Shown: in pieces, positions 26,261 to 37,023 of the stretch | Layout of the letters: each line of letters starts with the position of its first letter | Position numbering within the stretch: the first letter of the stretch is position 1 | Source of the DNA: Actinotalea endophytica | GTDB lineage: Bacteria > Actinomycetota > Actinomycetes > Actinomycetales > Cellulomonadaceae | Assembly: GCF_025717005.1 (NCBI RefSeq) | Contig: NZ_JAOVZU010000002.1 | Coordinates: forward strand, 159,480-223,479 | DNA length: 64,000 bases | Direction: 5' to 3' | Position numbers and translations under genes: made by a program | Notes under the pieces: generated by a model | Seen by the model: the letters and a program-made list of their open reading frames with translations, nothing else | Told to the model about the DNA's origin: nothing | Databases searched by the model: none

Positions 26261-27028
26261 ATGGCAGACGTCGACGGTCCGACGGCGGGCATGGAACCGC
26301 TCGTGGTGCTCACCGGAGTCAACAAGCACTTCGGGTCGTTGCACGTGCTGCAGGACATCGACCTGACGGTGCACCGCGGCGAGGTCGTGGTGGTGATCGG
26401 CCCGTCCGGGTCGGGCAAGTCGACGCTGTGCCGCACGATCAACCGGCTCGAGACCATCGACAGTGGCTCCATCACGATCGACGGCGTGCCGCTGCCGGAC
26501 GAGGGCAGGGCCCTGGCGCGACTGCGCGCCGACGTCGGGATGGTGTTCCAGTCGTTCAACCTCTTCGCGCACAAGACCGTGCTGGAGAACGTCACGCTCG
26601 GCCCGGTCAAGGCCAAGGGCATGCGCAAGGCCGAGGCGACCGAGCTGGCCACACACCTGCTCGAACGGGTCGGCGTCGCGGACCAGGCGCACAAGATGCC
26701 GGCGCAGCTCTCGGGCGGCCAGCAGCAGCGGGTCGCCATCGCCCGGGCGCTCGCGATGCGACCCAAGGTCATCCTGTTCGACGAGCCGACCTCCGCGCTC
26801 GACCCCGAGATGATCAACGAGGTGCTCGACGTGATGGTCGCGCTCGCCAAGGACGGCATGACGATGGTCGTCGTCACCCACGAGATGGGCTTCGCGCGCA
26901 AGGCCGCGAACCGGGTGATCTTCATGGCCGACGGTCGGATCGTCGAGGAGGCCGAGCCCGAGACCTTCTTCACCGCACCGCGCAGCGAACGGGCGAAGGA
27001 CTTCCTCTCCAAGATCCTCACCCACTGA
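26261..27028 (+). CDS. gluA: Glutamate-type amino acid ABC transporter, ATP-binding protein
   Basis: The 255-residue cytoplasmic ATPase drives amino acid import. It has Walker [10 protein letters not shown], the Q-loop VFQSFNLF, the signature LSGGQQQR and Walker [12 protein letters not shown], all of the polar amino acid uptake class. The ATG at 26261 is chosen over a GTG at 26222 because TACGGT lies six bases upstream of it. The order ATPase, binding protein, permease, permease and the position near recX-recA match the gluABCD operon of Corynebacterium glutamicum, which takes up glutamate. Specificity for glutamate is inferred from this. Confidence 0.85.
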   Translation: MADVDGPTAGMEPLVVLTGVNKHFGSLHVLQDIDLTVHRGEVVVVIGPSGSGKSTLCRTINRLETIDSGSITIDGVPLPDEGRALARLRADVGMVFQSFNLFAHKTVLENVTLGPVKAKGMRKAEATELATHLLERVGVADQAHKMPAQLSGGQQQRVAIARALAMRPKVILFDEPTSALDPEMINEVLDVMVALAKDGMTMVVVTHEMGFARKAANRVIFMADGRIVEEAEPETFFTAPRSERAKDFLSKILTH

Positions 27029-27072
27029 CCCCGAACCGTCCGGGCCGGGGCCGAACCGAAGGGAACCGCACC

Positions 27073-27909
27073 ATGCGCACACGACTCACGGTCGCGACAC
27101 TCGCTGCCGCGACCCTGCTGCTCAGTGCCTGCAGCAGCGGCAGCACCGACGACAGCTCGTCCGACGCCGGGTCGGGAGACGGCATCACGATCGGGATCAA
27201 GTTCGACCAGCCGGGTCTCGGCCTCAAGGAGGGCAACACCTACAGCGGCTTCGACGTCGACGTGGCCCGCTACGTCGCGGACAAGCTCGGGTACAGCGAG
27301 GACCAGATCACCTGGATGGAGTCGCCGTCCTCGCAGCGCGAGACGCTGCTGGAGAACGGCCAGGTCGACATGATCTTCGCGACGTACTCGATCACCGACG
27401 AGCGTGACCAGAAGGTCGACTTCGCCGGGCCGTACTTCGTCGCAGGCCAGGACCTGCTGGTCGCGGTCGACAACACCGACATCACCGGACCGGACACCCT
27501 GGGCGGCAAGCTGCTGTGCTCGGTGACCGGTTCGACGTCCGCGACGCGGATCAAGGACAACTACGCCGAGGACGTCCAGCTGCAGGAGTTCGACGGCTAC
27601 TCCGAGTGCGTCGAGGCGCTCGCGGCGGGCTCGATCGACGCCGTGACGACCGACGACATCATCCTCGCCGGGTTCGCCGCCCAGCCGGCGTTCGCGGGCT
27701 CGCTGAAGGTGGTCGGCAACCCGTTCTCGGAGGAGAACTACGGGGTCGGCATCCCGACCGGCTCCGAGCTGTGCCAGCCGATCCAGGACGCGCTGACCGA
27801 GATGTTCGACGACGGCACCTGGCAGGAGCTGCTGGACAAGAACGTCGGGGACGCGGACTACACGCCGAACGCGGACCTGAACCCGCCGACCCTGCGCGAG
27901 TGCGCCTGA
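27073..27909 (+). CDS. gluB: Glutamate-type ABC transporter, substrate-binding lipoprotein
   Basis: A 278-residue solute-binding protein of bacterial family 3, anchored on the outer membrane face by a lipid on Cys20 (lipobox LSAC after a 19-residue signal). The mature part begins with an acidic Ser/Asp linker. The family segment 'YSGFDVDVARYVADKLG' and an 'ATYSITDERDQKVDFAGPYF' segment shape the binding pocket. Three further Cys pair-wise positions could form disulfides. The ATG at 27073 follows AAGGGA. It is followed by a strong hairpin before the permease genes, which would raise its level above theirs. Confidence 0.88.
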   Translation: MRTRLTVATLAAATLLLSACSSGSTDDSSSDAGSGDGITIGIKFDQPGLGLKEGNTYSGFDVDVARYVADKLGYSEDQITWMESPSSQRETLLENGQVDMIFATYSITDERDQKVDFAGPYFVAGQDLLVAVDNTDITGPDTLGGKLLCSVTGSTSATRIKDNYAEDVQLQEFDGYSECVEALAAGSIDAVTTDDIILAGFAAQPAFAGSLKVVGNPFSEENYGVGIPTGSELCQPIQDALTEMFDDGTWQELLDKNVGDADYTPNADLNPPTLRECA

Positions 27910-27921
27910 GCTGAGTCCGCC

Positions 27922-27955
27922 TGCGGGGCCCGCACCAGTGTCGGCGGGCCCCGCA
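27922..27955 (+). terminator. Intra-operon hairpin between gluB and gluC
   Basis: TGCGGGGCCCGC (27922-27933) pairs perfectly with GCGGGCCCCGCA (27944-27955) across a ten-base loop. It sits in the 62-base space after the binding-protein gene. It probably stabilises the upstream mRNA end or partly terminates, giving more binding protein than permease. Confidence 0.75.
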
Positions 27956-27971
27956 GCGGTGGGAGGTGGTT

Positions 27972-28679
27972 GTGGACATCGGGCAGTACATCGACGACTT
28001 CACGTCCTTGTTCAGCCAGTACGACGTGCTCGCGGCGTTCCGCATGACGATCGCGCTGACGCTGGCGTCCGCGGTCGGGTCGCTGCTCATCGGCACGGTC
28101 GTCGCGATCATGCGGGTGTCCCCGATCGACAGCCTGCGCGGCGCCGGGGCGCTCTACGTCAACATCGTCCGCAACACACCGCTCACGCTCATCATCGTGT
28201 TCTGCAGCCTCGGCCTCTTCTACTCGATGGGGCTCCAGCTCGCCGATCGTGAGTCGCCGACGTTCCTGGCGGACCAGAACTTCCGCCTCGCCGTGCTCGG
28301 GCTGTCCGTGTACCACGCAGCATTCGCCGCCGAGGCGCTGCGCAGCGGCATCAACACCGTCCCGAAGGGGCAGGTGGAGGCGGCGAGGTCGATCGGCCTC
28401 GGCTTCCTGCAGAGCATGCGGATCGTGGTGCTCCCCCAGGCGTTCCGTGGGGCGATCGCACCGCTCGGCAACACGCTGATCGCCCTGACCAAGAACACGA
28501 CGGTGGCCTCGGCGATCGGGGTGGCCGAGGCGGCTGCGCTGATGAAGGTGATGATCGAGTTCCGGCCGGACGTGATCATCGCGATCTTCCTGCTGTTCGC
28601 CCTCGGGTTCGTGGTGATCGTGCTGCCGACCGGCGTGCTGTTCACCTGGCTGTCGCGGCGTCTGGCGGTGGTCCGGTGA
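27972..28679 (+). CDS. gluC: Glutamate-type ABC transporter, permease 1
   Basis: A 235-residue inner membrane permease with about five membrane segments. The EAA loop that docks the ATPase is visible as 'VEAARSIGLGFLQSMRIVVLPQAF' in the second half (around residues 135-160). The GTG at 27972 lies five bases after GGGAGG; GTG at 27966 would overlap that site and is less likely. The next gene starts within its stop codon (GTGA). It pairs with GluD to form the channel. Confidence 0.86.
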   Translation: MDIGQYIDDFTSLFSQYDVLAAFRMTIALTLASAVGSLLIGTVVAIMRVSPIDSLRGAGALYVNIVRNTPLTLIIVFCSLGLFYSMGLQLADRESPTFLADQNFRLAVLGLSVYHAAFAAEALRSGINTVPKGQVEAARSIGLGFLQSMRIVVLPQAFRGAIAPLGNTLIALTKNTTVASAIGVAEAAALMKVMIEFRPDVIIAIFLLFALGFVVIVLPTGVLFTWLSRRLAVVR

Positions 28680-29581
28680 ACGAGCAGGAGGTGCTGTTCG
28701 ACGCGCCGGGCCCGCGCACGAAGCGCCTCGTCGCGATCGGCAACGTGGTGGCGGTCCTCGTCCTGGCGGGGGTGGCCTGGCTCGTCGTGACCGCGCTCGC
28801 TCAGCAGGGTCAGCTCACGGCCCAGAAGTGGCAGCCGTTCACGACCTCGGACGTGTGGCTCTACAACATCCTTCCCGGCCTGCGCGGGACGCTGGTCGCG
28901 GCCGCGATCTCGATCGTCACCTCGCTGGCCTTCGGCCTGGTGTTCGGCATCGGCCGGCTGAGCCAGCACCGCTGGGGTCGCGCGATCAGCACGACGGTGG
29001 TCGAGTTCTTCCGTTCGGTTCCCGTGCTGCTGATGATGGTGTTCTTCTGGGAGTTCCTCGGACCGCTGCACATCGTGCCCGGCGACCAGCTCCCCCTCGT
29101 CGCCGTGGTTCTCGGCCTGACCCTCTACAACGGCTCCGTGGTGGCCGAGCTGGTCCGCTCCGGCGTGCACGGTCTGCCCCGGGGCCAGCGGGAGGCGGGG
29201 CTTGCGGTCGGGCTCACCGAGTCGACGACGTTGCGCACGATCCTGCTGCCGCAGGCTCTCGTCGCGATGCTGCCGTCGCTGATCAGCCAGCTGGTCGTGA
29301 TCCTCAAGGACAGCGCGCTCGGCTACATCATCAGCTACTTCGAGCTGTTGCGGCAGGGACGGCAGATCGGCACCACGTATCAGAACCTGATCCCCGCCCT
29401 GATCGTGGTCGGGGCGATCTTCATCGTCCTGAACTACACGCTCTCGAGGGTGGCCGAGACCGTCGCGCACCGGTTGCGTAGACGCGCGGCGGGCGGGGCT
29501 CCGGCGCCGGTGCCCGGGCCGGTGCCTGCGGCTGTCGCGGCGCCCGCCCCGACGGACCGAGGCCCCGAACGTACCGACTGA
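28676..29581 (+). CDS. gluD: Glutamate-type ABC transporter, permease 2
   Basis: A 301-residue permease homologous to the preceding one, with an N-terminal cytoplasmic extension of about 20 residues and an EAA loop 'REAGLAVGLTESTTLRTILLPQAL'. The C-terminal tail of about 40 residues is rich in Ala and Pro and looks unstructured. Its GTG overlaps the gluC stop. It converges with the RNase Y gene, with only ten bases between stop codons and no obvious hairpin. Confidence 0.86.
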   Translation: MNEQEVLFDAPGPRTKRLVAIGNVVAVLVLAGVAWLVVTALAQQGQLTAQKWQPFTTSDVWLYNILPGLRGTLVAAAISIVTSLAFGLVFGIGRLSQHRWGRAISTTVVEFFRSVPVLLMMVFFWEFLGPLHIVPGDQLPLVAVVLGLTLYNGSVVAELVRSGVHGLPRGQREAGLAVGLTESTTLRTILLPQALVAMLPSLISQLVVILKDSALGYIISYFELLRQGRQIGTTYQNLIPALIVVGAIFIVLNYTLSRVAETVAHRLRRRAAGGAPAPVPGPVPAAVAAPAPTDRGPERTD

Positions 29582-29591
29582 GCGGGGGCCG

Positions 29592-31058
29592 TCAGCCTGC
29601 GGTAGCGCTGGCGCGCAGCTCGCGCACCACGGTGACGACGATCTCGCCGGGGAAGGACAGGTCCTTCTCGATGTGACTCGCGATGGCGCGGGCGAGCTCG
29701 GGCAGCTCGGCGTCGCCGACGGCGGACGGTTCCACGACGACGCGGACCTCGCGGCCCGCGGACATCGCCAGCGCCTTGCGCACACCCGCGTGCTGGACGA
29801 CGAGCGACTCGAGGTTCTCCATCCGCTCCACGTACTGGTCGAGCTCCTCGCGCCGCGCGCCCGGACGCGACGCCGACAGCGCGTCCGCGACCTGGACCAG
29901 CACTGCCTCGACCGACTGCTTCGGGACCTCGTCGTGGTGGGCGGCGACGGCATTCACGACGAGGTCGGACTCACCGCACCGCTCGAGGAGCGCGGCACCG
30001 ACCGAGGCGTGCGTGCCGCCGAGCTCGGCGGTGAGCGCCTTGCCCACGTCGTGCAGGAACGCGGCCCGGCGAGCCAGGTCTGCGTCCGCACCCAGCTCGG
30101 CCGCGAGCACGCCGGCCGCCTGCGCGCACTCGACCAGGTGCTCGAGCACGTTCTGGCCGTAGCTGGTGCGCAGCCGAAGCTTGCCGAGCGTCTCGACGAC
30201 CTCCGGGTGCAGACCGCGCACACCGGCGCGCTCCGCGGCATCGTGACCCGCCGCGCGGGTCCGTTCCGCCGCGCCCTCGAGTGCCTCCGCATGCGCGATC
30301 TCGATCCGCTGCGGGTGGATCCGGCCGTCCGCGATGAGCGCACCGAGCGCGACGGCGGCAACCTCGCGTCGCTCCGGGTCGAAGCACGAGAGGGTGACCG
30401 AGTCGGGGGTGTCGTCGATGATGACGTTCACGCCGGTGAGGGCCTCGAACGCCCGGATGTTGCGGCCTTCCTTGCCGATGATCCGGCCCTTCATCTCCTC
30501 GGCGGGCAGCGGCACCACCGTCACGGTGGTCTGCGCGCTGGTGGCCTGCGCGAGGCGCTGGGCGGTCGCCGCCAGGATCCGCCGGGCGTTCCGCTCCGCA
30601 GAGGCGCGCGCCGAGGCCTCGGCCCGGCGTTCGAGCGCCGCCGCCTCGTGCGCGGCGCTCTGGGCGGCGAGCTCGAGCTGACGCTCCCTGGCCTGCGCCG
30701 CGGTCAGACCGGACAACGACGCGAGCAGCTCGGCCGCCTTGGTGTTCGCGTTCTCGGCGGAGACCCGCGCCGCGCGCTCCTGCTCGGCCGCGACGGCGAG
30801 CAGGCCGGCGGCCTCGGCCCGCATCGTCTTGGCCTCCTGGCGCTCGGCGCGTGTCTCGGCCTCCCGGTCGGCTGCCCGTGCCTCACGGCGCTGGACCTCG
30901 ACGAGCGCCTCGGCGGCCTCGGCACGGATCTGCGCCACGTCGGCTTCGGCCTTGGCCCGTGCCTCCGCTGCCTCGCGACGCGCCAGCATCACGAGCACGA
31001 GAGCCACCAGGCTCGCGACCAGGAGCACGAGAACCGTGCCTGCCTCGCCCCACCCCAT
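29592..31058 (-). CDS. rny: Ribonuclease Y
   Basis: A membrane-anchored endoribonuclease that starts mRNA decay in bacteria using this pathway. The 488-residue protein has an N-terminal membrane segment (about residues 7-25), a long coiled coil (about 30-180, Ala/Glu/Arg rich), a KH RNA-binding domain with GRIIGKEGRNIRAFE and an HD domain with the metal-binding HDVGK motif. All are intact. The ATG at 31058 follows GGAGGAA; a longer reading overlaps recX. It lies 20 bases after recX and is probably in the recA transcription unit. Confidence 0.92.
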   Translation of the reverse strand: MGWGEAGTVLVLLVASLVALVLVMLARREAAEARAKAEADVAQIRAEAAEALVEVQRREARAADREAETRAERQEAKTMRAEAAGLLAVAAEQERAARVSAENANTKAAELLASLSGLTAAQARERQLELAAQSAAHEAAALERRAEASARASAERNARRILAATAQRLAQATSAQTTVTVVPLPAEEMKGRIIGKEGRNIRAFEALTGVNVIIDDTPDSVTLSCFDPERREVAAVALGALIADGRIHPQRIEIAHAEALEGAAERTRAAGHDAAERAGVRGLHPEVVETLGKLRLRTSYGQNVLEHLVECAQAAGVLAAELGADADLARRAAFLHDVGKALTAELGGTHASVGAALLERCGESDLVVNAVAAHHDEVPKQSVEAVLVQVADALSASRPGARREELDQYVERMENLESLVVQHAGVRKALAMSAGREVRVVVEPSAVGDAELPELARAIASHIEKDLSFPGEIVVTVVRELRASATAG

Positions 31059-31078
31059 CGCAGGTTCCTCCGCGGGTC

Positions 31079-31654
31079 TCAGTCCTGCTCGGGACCCGAT
31101 GGGTCCCACGACTGGGCCCTATCGTCCACCATCTCGCGAACGAGACGCGCCGCCAGGCCGGAGGAGTAGCCCTTCCGGCCGAGCATCGCGAGGATGCGGC
31201 GACCCTGCACCACGGGGTCGCCGTCGTCGCGCCAGCGCCGCTGGATCAGGGCGCGCGCGGCTACTTCCTCGTCGGCCTCGTCGATCGAGGCGAGCGCCTC
31301 GCGCGCATCCTCGTCCGAGACACCCTTGCGCCTGAGCTCCATGGCCAGGGCGGGGCGCGCCAGCCCGCGGGACTGGTGCTTGCTTCGGACGAGAGACTCC
31401 GCGTACGCAGCGTCGTCGATGAGGCCGACGTCGACGAACCGGTCGAGCACCCGCTCGGCCACGTCGTCCGGCACGTCCTTGCGCGCCAGCGCGTCGGCCA
31501 GCTGCCGACGCGTCCGCGGCGCACCGGTGAGCAGGCGCAGGGCGATGGCACGCGCCACCTGCTCCTGATCCGGCTCGGCGTCGACGGAGGCGGCCCCCGT
31601 GGTGGGGGGCTCGGGGGCCGACCGTCGTCCGCCACGTGGCGTGCGGGAGGTCAC
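31079..31654 (-). CDS. recX: Regulatory protein RecX
   Basis: RecX binds RecA filaments and limits their growth, restraining recombination and SOS signalling. The 191-residue protein has a three-helix-repeat layout with typical segments 'RTRRQLADALARKDVP', 'GLIDDAAYAESLVRSK' and 'RKGYSSGLAARLV'. The N-terminal 40 residues are low complexity. The GTG at 31654 is separated from the recA stop codon by one base, and no independent ribosome site is seen, so it depends on recA translation. An upstream extension in frame would lie inside recA and is rejected. Confidence 0.92.
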   Translation of the reverse strand: MTSRTPRGGRRSAPEPPTTGAASVDAEPDQEQVARAIALRLLTGAPRTRRQLADALARKDVPDDVAERVLDRFVDVGLIDDAAYAESLVRSKHQSRGLARPALAMELRRKGVSDEDAREALASIDEADEEVAARALIQRRWRDDGDPVVQGRRILAMLGRKGYSSGLAARLVREMVDDRAQSWDPSGPEQD

Positions 31655-31655
31655 C

Positions 31656-32696
<1,041 letters not shown>

Positions 32697-32838
32697 CGGG
32701 TCACCTCGTCGTCGCGGGGGTGGCGGTCCACCCGTGGTGCGGTCTCTGTCTCGTCGGGAACGCTACGACCCACCTCCGACATCGCCGGGGGCGACCCGGC
32801 GGTGTGTGGACGGACGGTTCGTCCCTCGACCTGGGGAC

Positions 32839-32861
32839 AGCATAGGCGAACAGGTGTTCGA
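32839..32861 (-). promoter_or_regulatory. recA promoter with SOS box
   Basis: On the minus strand TCGAAC-ACCT-GTTCGC (32861-32846) matches the LexA consensus except the last base. TATGCT (32844-32839), a -10 element, follows after one base. LexA would therefore cover the promoter. The rest of the 242-base space between recA and the DUF3046 gene shows nothing else I recognise. Confidence 0.8.
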
Positions 32862-32938
32862 GGGATGCGACACGCCCACGGTGTGTCGCACCGGATCCCG
32901 CGGACCGACCGCGCCGGCGGCACCGCCGGGAGGGAGGC

Positions 32939-33154
32939 TCAACGCGGCAGGTCGGGCCCCCAGCGCCGCGCCTCGGGCACGTCCATCGCGTCGCACAGGG
33001 CCCACAGCACCGCGCGTGGCTCCTCCCCCGCCTCGAGCGCCTGGGCCGCGGTCCGGTCGTCGAGGCCGGACAGGACCTGCTCGTCGACGAGCACGCGGCC
33101 CATCCGGTCGCCGAACAGGTCGACCACCGCGTCCCAGAACTCCGAGTACTTCAC
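32939..33154 (-). CDS. DUF3046 family protein
   Basis: A 71-residue protein of an actinobacterial family of unknown function that usually lies just upstream of recA, as here. The diagnostic pattern is an N-terminal 'KYSEFWDAVVDLFGDRMGRV' helix, 'DQVLSGLDDRTAAQALEAG' style repeat region and a final 'VWxALCDAMDVP' helix. It starts at GTG 33154, about 23 bases from the G/C-run gap, so its promoter is not visible. I cannot tell whether it is co-transcribed with the gene beyond the gap. Confidence 0.85.
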   Translation of the reverse strand: MKYSEFWDAVVDLFGDRMGRVLVDEQVLSGLDDRTAAQALEAGEEPRAVLWALCDAMDVPEARRWGPDLPR

Positions 33155-33176
33155 CGCGCAAGCGTGCCACGGGCGC

Positions 33177-33290
<114 letters not shown>

Positions 33291-34160
33291 CGCGACCACC
33301 TGCCCGTCCGGAACCGACGTGTCGGAGGGGCCCCACGCGTCGTCCTCGCGCAGCCAGGCGTGGTCGGCCACACGCACCTCGGTGACGTCGAGGGTCCCGG
33401 CGACGGAGACGGCCCACTGGGCGACGGCCCAGGCCAGCCGGTCCGGCTCGGACCCGGCCCCGGGCAGGGACGTCACGTCGAGGGTCACGGCGCCCTCCGC
33501 CGCCGCGGCCGAGATCCCCAGGTCGCGGTCGACCCGGGCCAGGACGGCGTCCGCGTCGGCTGTGCCCGGCTCGGTCAGCGTGCACGTGACGACGGCGGTG
33601 GAGTAGCCGCTCAGCCCGGACGCCCAGGCCCGTGCGCGCGCCTCGTGGCGGCCGTACGCCTCCGGGTACGCCGAGCGCTGCACGGCCTGTGCGGCCTCGG
33701 TGATCGACATCTCCTGGTAGTCGGGCACCGCGACGAGTGCGTCGTAGAACGCGTTCGTCGCGTACACCGGGTCGCTGACCTGCGACGCGTCACCCCAACC
33801 CTGCGACGGACGCTGCTGGAACAGGCCGAGCGAGTCGCGGTCGCCGTGATCGAGGTTGCGCAGGCCGGACTCCTGCAGGGCCGTGGCGATCGCGATGGTC
33901 GCCGCCCGCGCGGGCAGGCCGCGGCGCAGCGCGGTCGCCGACAGCAGGGCCGCGTTGTCCGCCTGCTCCGGGTCGAGGAACCAGTGCGTGCCGTCCAGCT
34001 CGGCCGCGCACTGCGGGATCGTGACCGGGGTGTCCTGGCTGCGCAGCCAGCCGACCACGCCGACCGTCGCGCCCACGAGGACCACGGCGACCAGCAGAGC
34101 GCCGGCCCAGGCACCACGCCGTCGCCGGCCCCGTCCGTCCGGCCGTCTCCGAGCCGCCAC
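33291..34160 (-). CDS. Membrane-anchored extracytoplasmic protein, lytic-transglycosylase-like, 3' end lost in gap
   Basis: The 290 readable codons give a basic N terminus, one membrane segment (about residues 18-40) and a secreted domain. The segment 'ATALQESGLRNLDHGDRDSLGLFQQRPS' (about 93-120) resembles the catalytic-Glu region of lysozyme-like transglycosylases (ESGL...GLFQ), so a cell-wall cleaving role is possible but unproven. Many actinobacterial relatives are annotated only as hypothetical. The frame is open into the G/C run, and the true stop is missing. The GTG at 34160 is one base after the dapD stop, so the two are probably co-transcribed. Confidence 0.65.
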
Positions 34161-34161
34161 C

Positions 34162-35082
34162 TCAGGCGTGCAGGTCGGGGTTCAGCGCGACCCCGGCGCC
34201 GCGGCGCACCAGCGCCTCGACCGCTCCGGTGAGCGAGTTCCTGCGGAACAGCAGGCCGTCCCGGCCGGCGAGCTCGCGGGCCGCGACCACCTCGCCGTCC
34301 AGCGTGACCTTGGTGCCGGCGGTCAGGTACAGGCCGGCCTCGACCACGCAGTCGTCCCCGAGTGGGATGCCCAGGCCGGAGTTGGCGCCGAGCAGGCAGC
34401 GGCGCCCGATCGAGATGACCTGCCGCCCGCCGCCGGAGAGCGTGCCCATGATCGACGCGCCGCCGCCGACATCGCTGCCGTCGCCGACGACGACGCCCGC
34501 CGAGATCCGGCCTTCGACCATCGACGTGCCCAGGGTCCCGGCGTTGAAGTTGACGAAGCCCTCGTGCATCACGGTGGTCCCCGGAGCGAGGTGGGCGCCG
34601 AGCCGCACCCGGTCGGCGTCGGCGATCCGCACGCCCTCGGGCACCACGTAGTCGACCATCCGCGGGAACTTGTCGACGCCGAGCACGGTCGGCGCGTGCC
34701 CCGTCGCGACGCGCAGGCGCAGCCTCGTCTCCTCGAAGCCCTCCACCGCACAGGGCCCCGCGTCGGTCCACACCACGATCGGCAGCACGCCGAAGATCCC
34801 GTCGACGTTCAGACCGCGCGGCGCGACCAGCCGGTGGGAGAGCAGGTGCAGCCGGAGGTACGCGTCCGGCGTGTCGGCCGGCGCGGTGTCGAGGTCGATC
34901 TCGACCGTCATCGCGACGGTGCGCACGCCGCGGGCCGCGTCCTCGCCGGCGGCTGCGGCGAACGAGTCCGGCAGGGCGGTCTCCGCCGGCCGCGGGCCGA
35001 GGGCCGGCGTCGGGTACCAGACGTCCAGGACGGTGTCGCCGGCCACGGTGGCCAGCCCGTGCCCCCAGGCCGAGCGTGTCAT
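34162..35082 (-). CDS. dapD: 2,3,4,5-tetrahydropyridine-2,6-dicarboxylate N-succinyltransferase
   Basis: DapD succinylates tetrahydrodipicolinate in the succinylase branch of lysine and diaminopimelate synthesis. The 306-residue protein is the actinobacterial form with a left-handed beta-helix of hexapeptide repeats (about residues 155-270: [40 protein letters not shown]). The ATG at 35082 has TAGGCT seven bases upstream, a leaderless-type promoter; a longer reading runs into dapE and is rejected. dapE of the same branch diverges from it 51 bases away, so both steps are made from one control region. Confidence 0.94.
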   Translation of the reverse strand: MTRSAWGHGLATVAGDTVLDVWYPTPALGPRPAETALPDSFAAAAGEDAARGVRTVAMTVEIDLDTAPADTPDAYLRLHLLSHRLVAPRGLNVDGIFGVLPIVVWTDAGPCAVEGFEETRLRLRVATGHAPTVLGVDKFPRMVDYVVPEGVRIADADRVRLGAHLAPGTTVMHEGFVNFNAGTLGTSMVEGRISAGVVVGDGSDVGGGASIMGTLSGGGRQVISIGRRCLLGANSGLGIPLGDDCVVEAGLYLTAGTKVTLDGEVVAARELAGRDGLLFRRNSLTGAVEALVRRGAGVALNPDLHA

Positions 35083-35133
35083 GGCCCGCAGCCTAGTCAG
35101 CCTGCGACGTACCGGCGTCGCTAGGGTCGTCCC

Positions 35134-36213
35134 GTGACCCTCGACCTCACCACCGACCTCGTCACCCTCACCCGCGCGCTGTGCGACATCCCGTCCGTGA
35201 GCGGCGACGAGCGCGCCCTCGCCGACACCGTCGAGGAGACCCTGCGGCAGCTGCCCCACCTCGAGGTGCTGCGCGACGGCGACGCCGTGGTCGCGCGGAC
35301 GCACCTGGGCCGCTCCCGGCGCGTGGTGCTGGCCGGCCACCTCGACACCGTGCCGGTGGCCGGGAACCTGCCGAGCGAGCTGCGGGCCGGCCCGGACGGG
35401 CCGGTCGTGTGGGGCCGCGGCACCGTGGACATGAAGGCGGGCGTCGCCGTGCTGCTCGCGCTCGCGGCCGCGGTGCGCGAGCCGACCGTGGACCTCACCT
35501 ACGTCTTCTACGACCACGAAGAGGTCGAGGCCACGCTCAACGGGCTCGGCCGGCTGGTCGAGCTGCACCCCGACTGGGTGCGTGGGGACATGGCCGTCCT
35601 GGGGGAGCCGACCTCGGCCGCGATCGAGGGCGGCTGCAACGGCACGCTGCGGGTCGAGGTCGTCGTGACCGGCACCGCCGCACACTCCGCCCGGTCGTGG
35701 CTCGGGGTGAACGCGGTGCACGGGGCCGCGCCGGTGCTGCAGCGCCTGGTCGACCACGTCGCCGAGGAGGTCGAGGTCGACGGCCTGGTCTACCGCGAGG
35801 GCCTGAACGCGGTCGGGATCCGTGGTGGCATCGCGGGCAACGTCATCCCCGACGAGTGCGTCGTGACCGTGAACTACCGGTTCGCGCCGTCCCGCACGCC
35901 GGACGAGGCGTTCGCCCTCGTGCGTGATCTGTTCGCCGGGTACCAGGTCCGGCTCACCGACTCCGCACCCGGGTCGCGGCCCGGCCTGGACCGGCCGGAG
36001 GCCGTCGAGCTCGCCGAGGTCGTGGCACGGCGCACCGGTCGCCCGCCGCGGGCCAAGCAGGGCTGGACCGACGTGGCGCGCTTCTCCGCGCTGGGGGTGC
36101 CGGCGGTGAACTTCGGTCCCGGCGACCCGTCGCTCGCGCACGCGGACGACGAGGCGACCCCCGTCGCAGACCTGGACGCCTGCTACGGCGCGCTGCACGA
36201 GTGGCTCACCTAG
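35134..36213 (+). CDS. dapE: Succinyl-diaminopimelate desuccinylase
   Basis: DapE removes succinate from N-succinyl-LL-diaminopimelate, yielding the substrate of DapF. The 359-residue M20 metallopeptidase keeps the metal-ligand motifs: [21 protein letters not shown] and the YDHEEVE acid pair, plus a dimerisation domain and a C-terminal ligand His near '[10 protein letters not shown]'. The GTG at 35134 lies six bases after TAGGGT. Its TAG stop codon forms the first bases of the predicted promoter of the next gene. dapD diverges from it. Confidence 0.93.
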   Translation: MTLDLTTDLVTLTRALCDIPSVSGDERALADTVEETLRQLPHLEVLRDGDAVVARTHLGRSRRVVLAGHLDTVPVAGNLPSELRAGPDGPVVWGRGTVDMKAGVAVLLALAAAVREPTVDLTYVFYDHEEVEATLNGLGRLVELHPDWVRGDMAVLGEPTSAAIEGGCNGTLRVEVVVTGTAAHSARSWLGVNAVHGAAPVLQRLVDHVAEEVEVDGLVYREGLNAVGIRGGIAGNVIPDECVVTVNYRFAPSRTPDEAFALVRDLFAGYQVRLTDSAPGSRPGLDRPEAVELAEVVARRTGRPPRAKQGWTDVARFSALGVPAVNFGPGDPSLAHADDEATPVADLDACYGALHEWLT

Positions 36214-36223
36214 GCTGCGGTCC

Positions 36224-37015
36224 ATGACCGACGTCTCCGTGCCCGAGGGGTATCGCAAGGGCCCGGTGCTGCTGCGCCGCGGACAGGTACCGTCCACCAC
36301 CACCGACCAGCGGCTGCTGGCCCGCGGCGAGGGCGCTGAGTGGGTGCACTCCGACCCGTGGCGCGTGATGCGGATCCAGTCGGAGTTCGTCGAGGGGTTC
36401 GGGGCGCTCGCGGAGGTCGGGCCCGCGGTCAGCGTCTTCGGTTCGGCGCGGACCCCGCGGGACACCCCGGAGTACGCGATGGGCCGCGAGATCGGTCGAG
36501 GTCTGGTCGAGGCGGGCTACGCGGTGATGACGGGTGGCGGACCGGGGATCATGGAGGCCGCGAACCGTGGCGCCTCGGAGGCCGGCGGCCTGTCGGTGGG
36601 GCTCGGCATCGAGCTCCCGCACGAGCAGAGCATGAACGCGTGGGTCGACCTGGGGGTCAACTTCCGGTACTTCTTCGCCCGGAAGACGATGTTCGTGAAG
36701 TACGCCCAGGGCTTCGTGGTGCTGCCCGGCGGCTTCGGCACGTTCGACGAGCTCTTCGAGTCGGTGACGCTGGTGCAGACCCAGAAGGTCACCGAGTTCC
36801 CGATCGTGCTGGTCGGCTCGTCCTACTGGCGTGGCCTGCTCGACTGGCTGTCCGGCCCCGTGCTCGACGCGGGCACCATCTCGCCGCACGACCTCAAGCT
36901 GCTGCACGTCGTCGACGATCCGGCGGAGGCGGTCCACCTCGTCCGCGAGAAGGACGCGCAGCTGCAGGCCGCCGAGGAGGCGGCACGCACGGCGATCCCG
37001 GTCGACCCGGCCTGA
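36224..37015 (+). CDS. TIGR00730-type Rossmann-fold protein, cytokinin riboside 5'-monophosphate phosphoribohydrolase (LOG) family
   Basis: A 263-residue LOG-family protein. Plant and some bacterial members release free cytokinin bases from nucleotide precursors; the bacterial role is otherwise unclear. The active-site signature [12 protein letters not shown] (about residues 167-178) and an earlier [13 protein letters not shown] segment are intact. An N-terminal extension of about 60 residues precedes the Rossmann fold. TAGGCT (36211-36216) sits seven bases before the ATG and shares its TAG with the dapE stop codon. A relative (Rv1205) lies near dapE and folP2 in mycobacteria. Confidence 0.88.
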   Translation: MTDVSVPEGYRKGPVLLRRGQVPSTTTDQRLLARGEGAEWVHSDPWRVMRIQSEFVEGFGALAEVGPAVSVFGSARTPRDTPEYAMGREIGRGLVEAGYAVMTGGGPGIMEAANRGASEAGGLSVGLGIELPHEQSMNAWVDLGVNFRYFFARKTMFVKYAQGFVVLPGGFGTFDELFESVTLVQTQKVTEFPIVLVGSSYWRGLLDWLSGPVLDAGTISPHDLKLLHVVDDPAEAVHLVREKDAQLQAAEEAARTAIPVDPA

Positions 37016-37023
37016 GGCGCACG

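Noticed and set aside
34162-36465. 767-codon reading of dapD
   Set aside because: The first 460 codons are antisense to dapE and the LOG-type gene; only the part from 35082 matches DapD.
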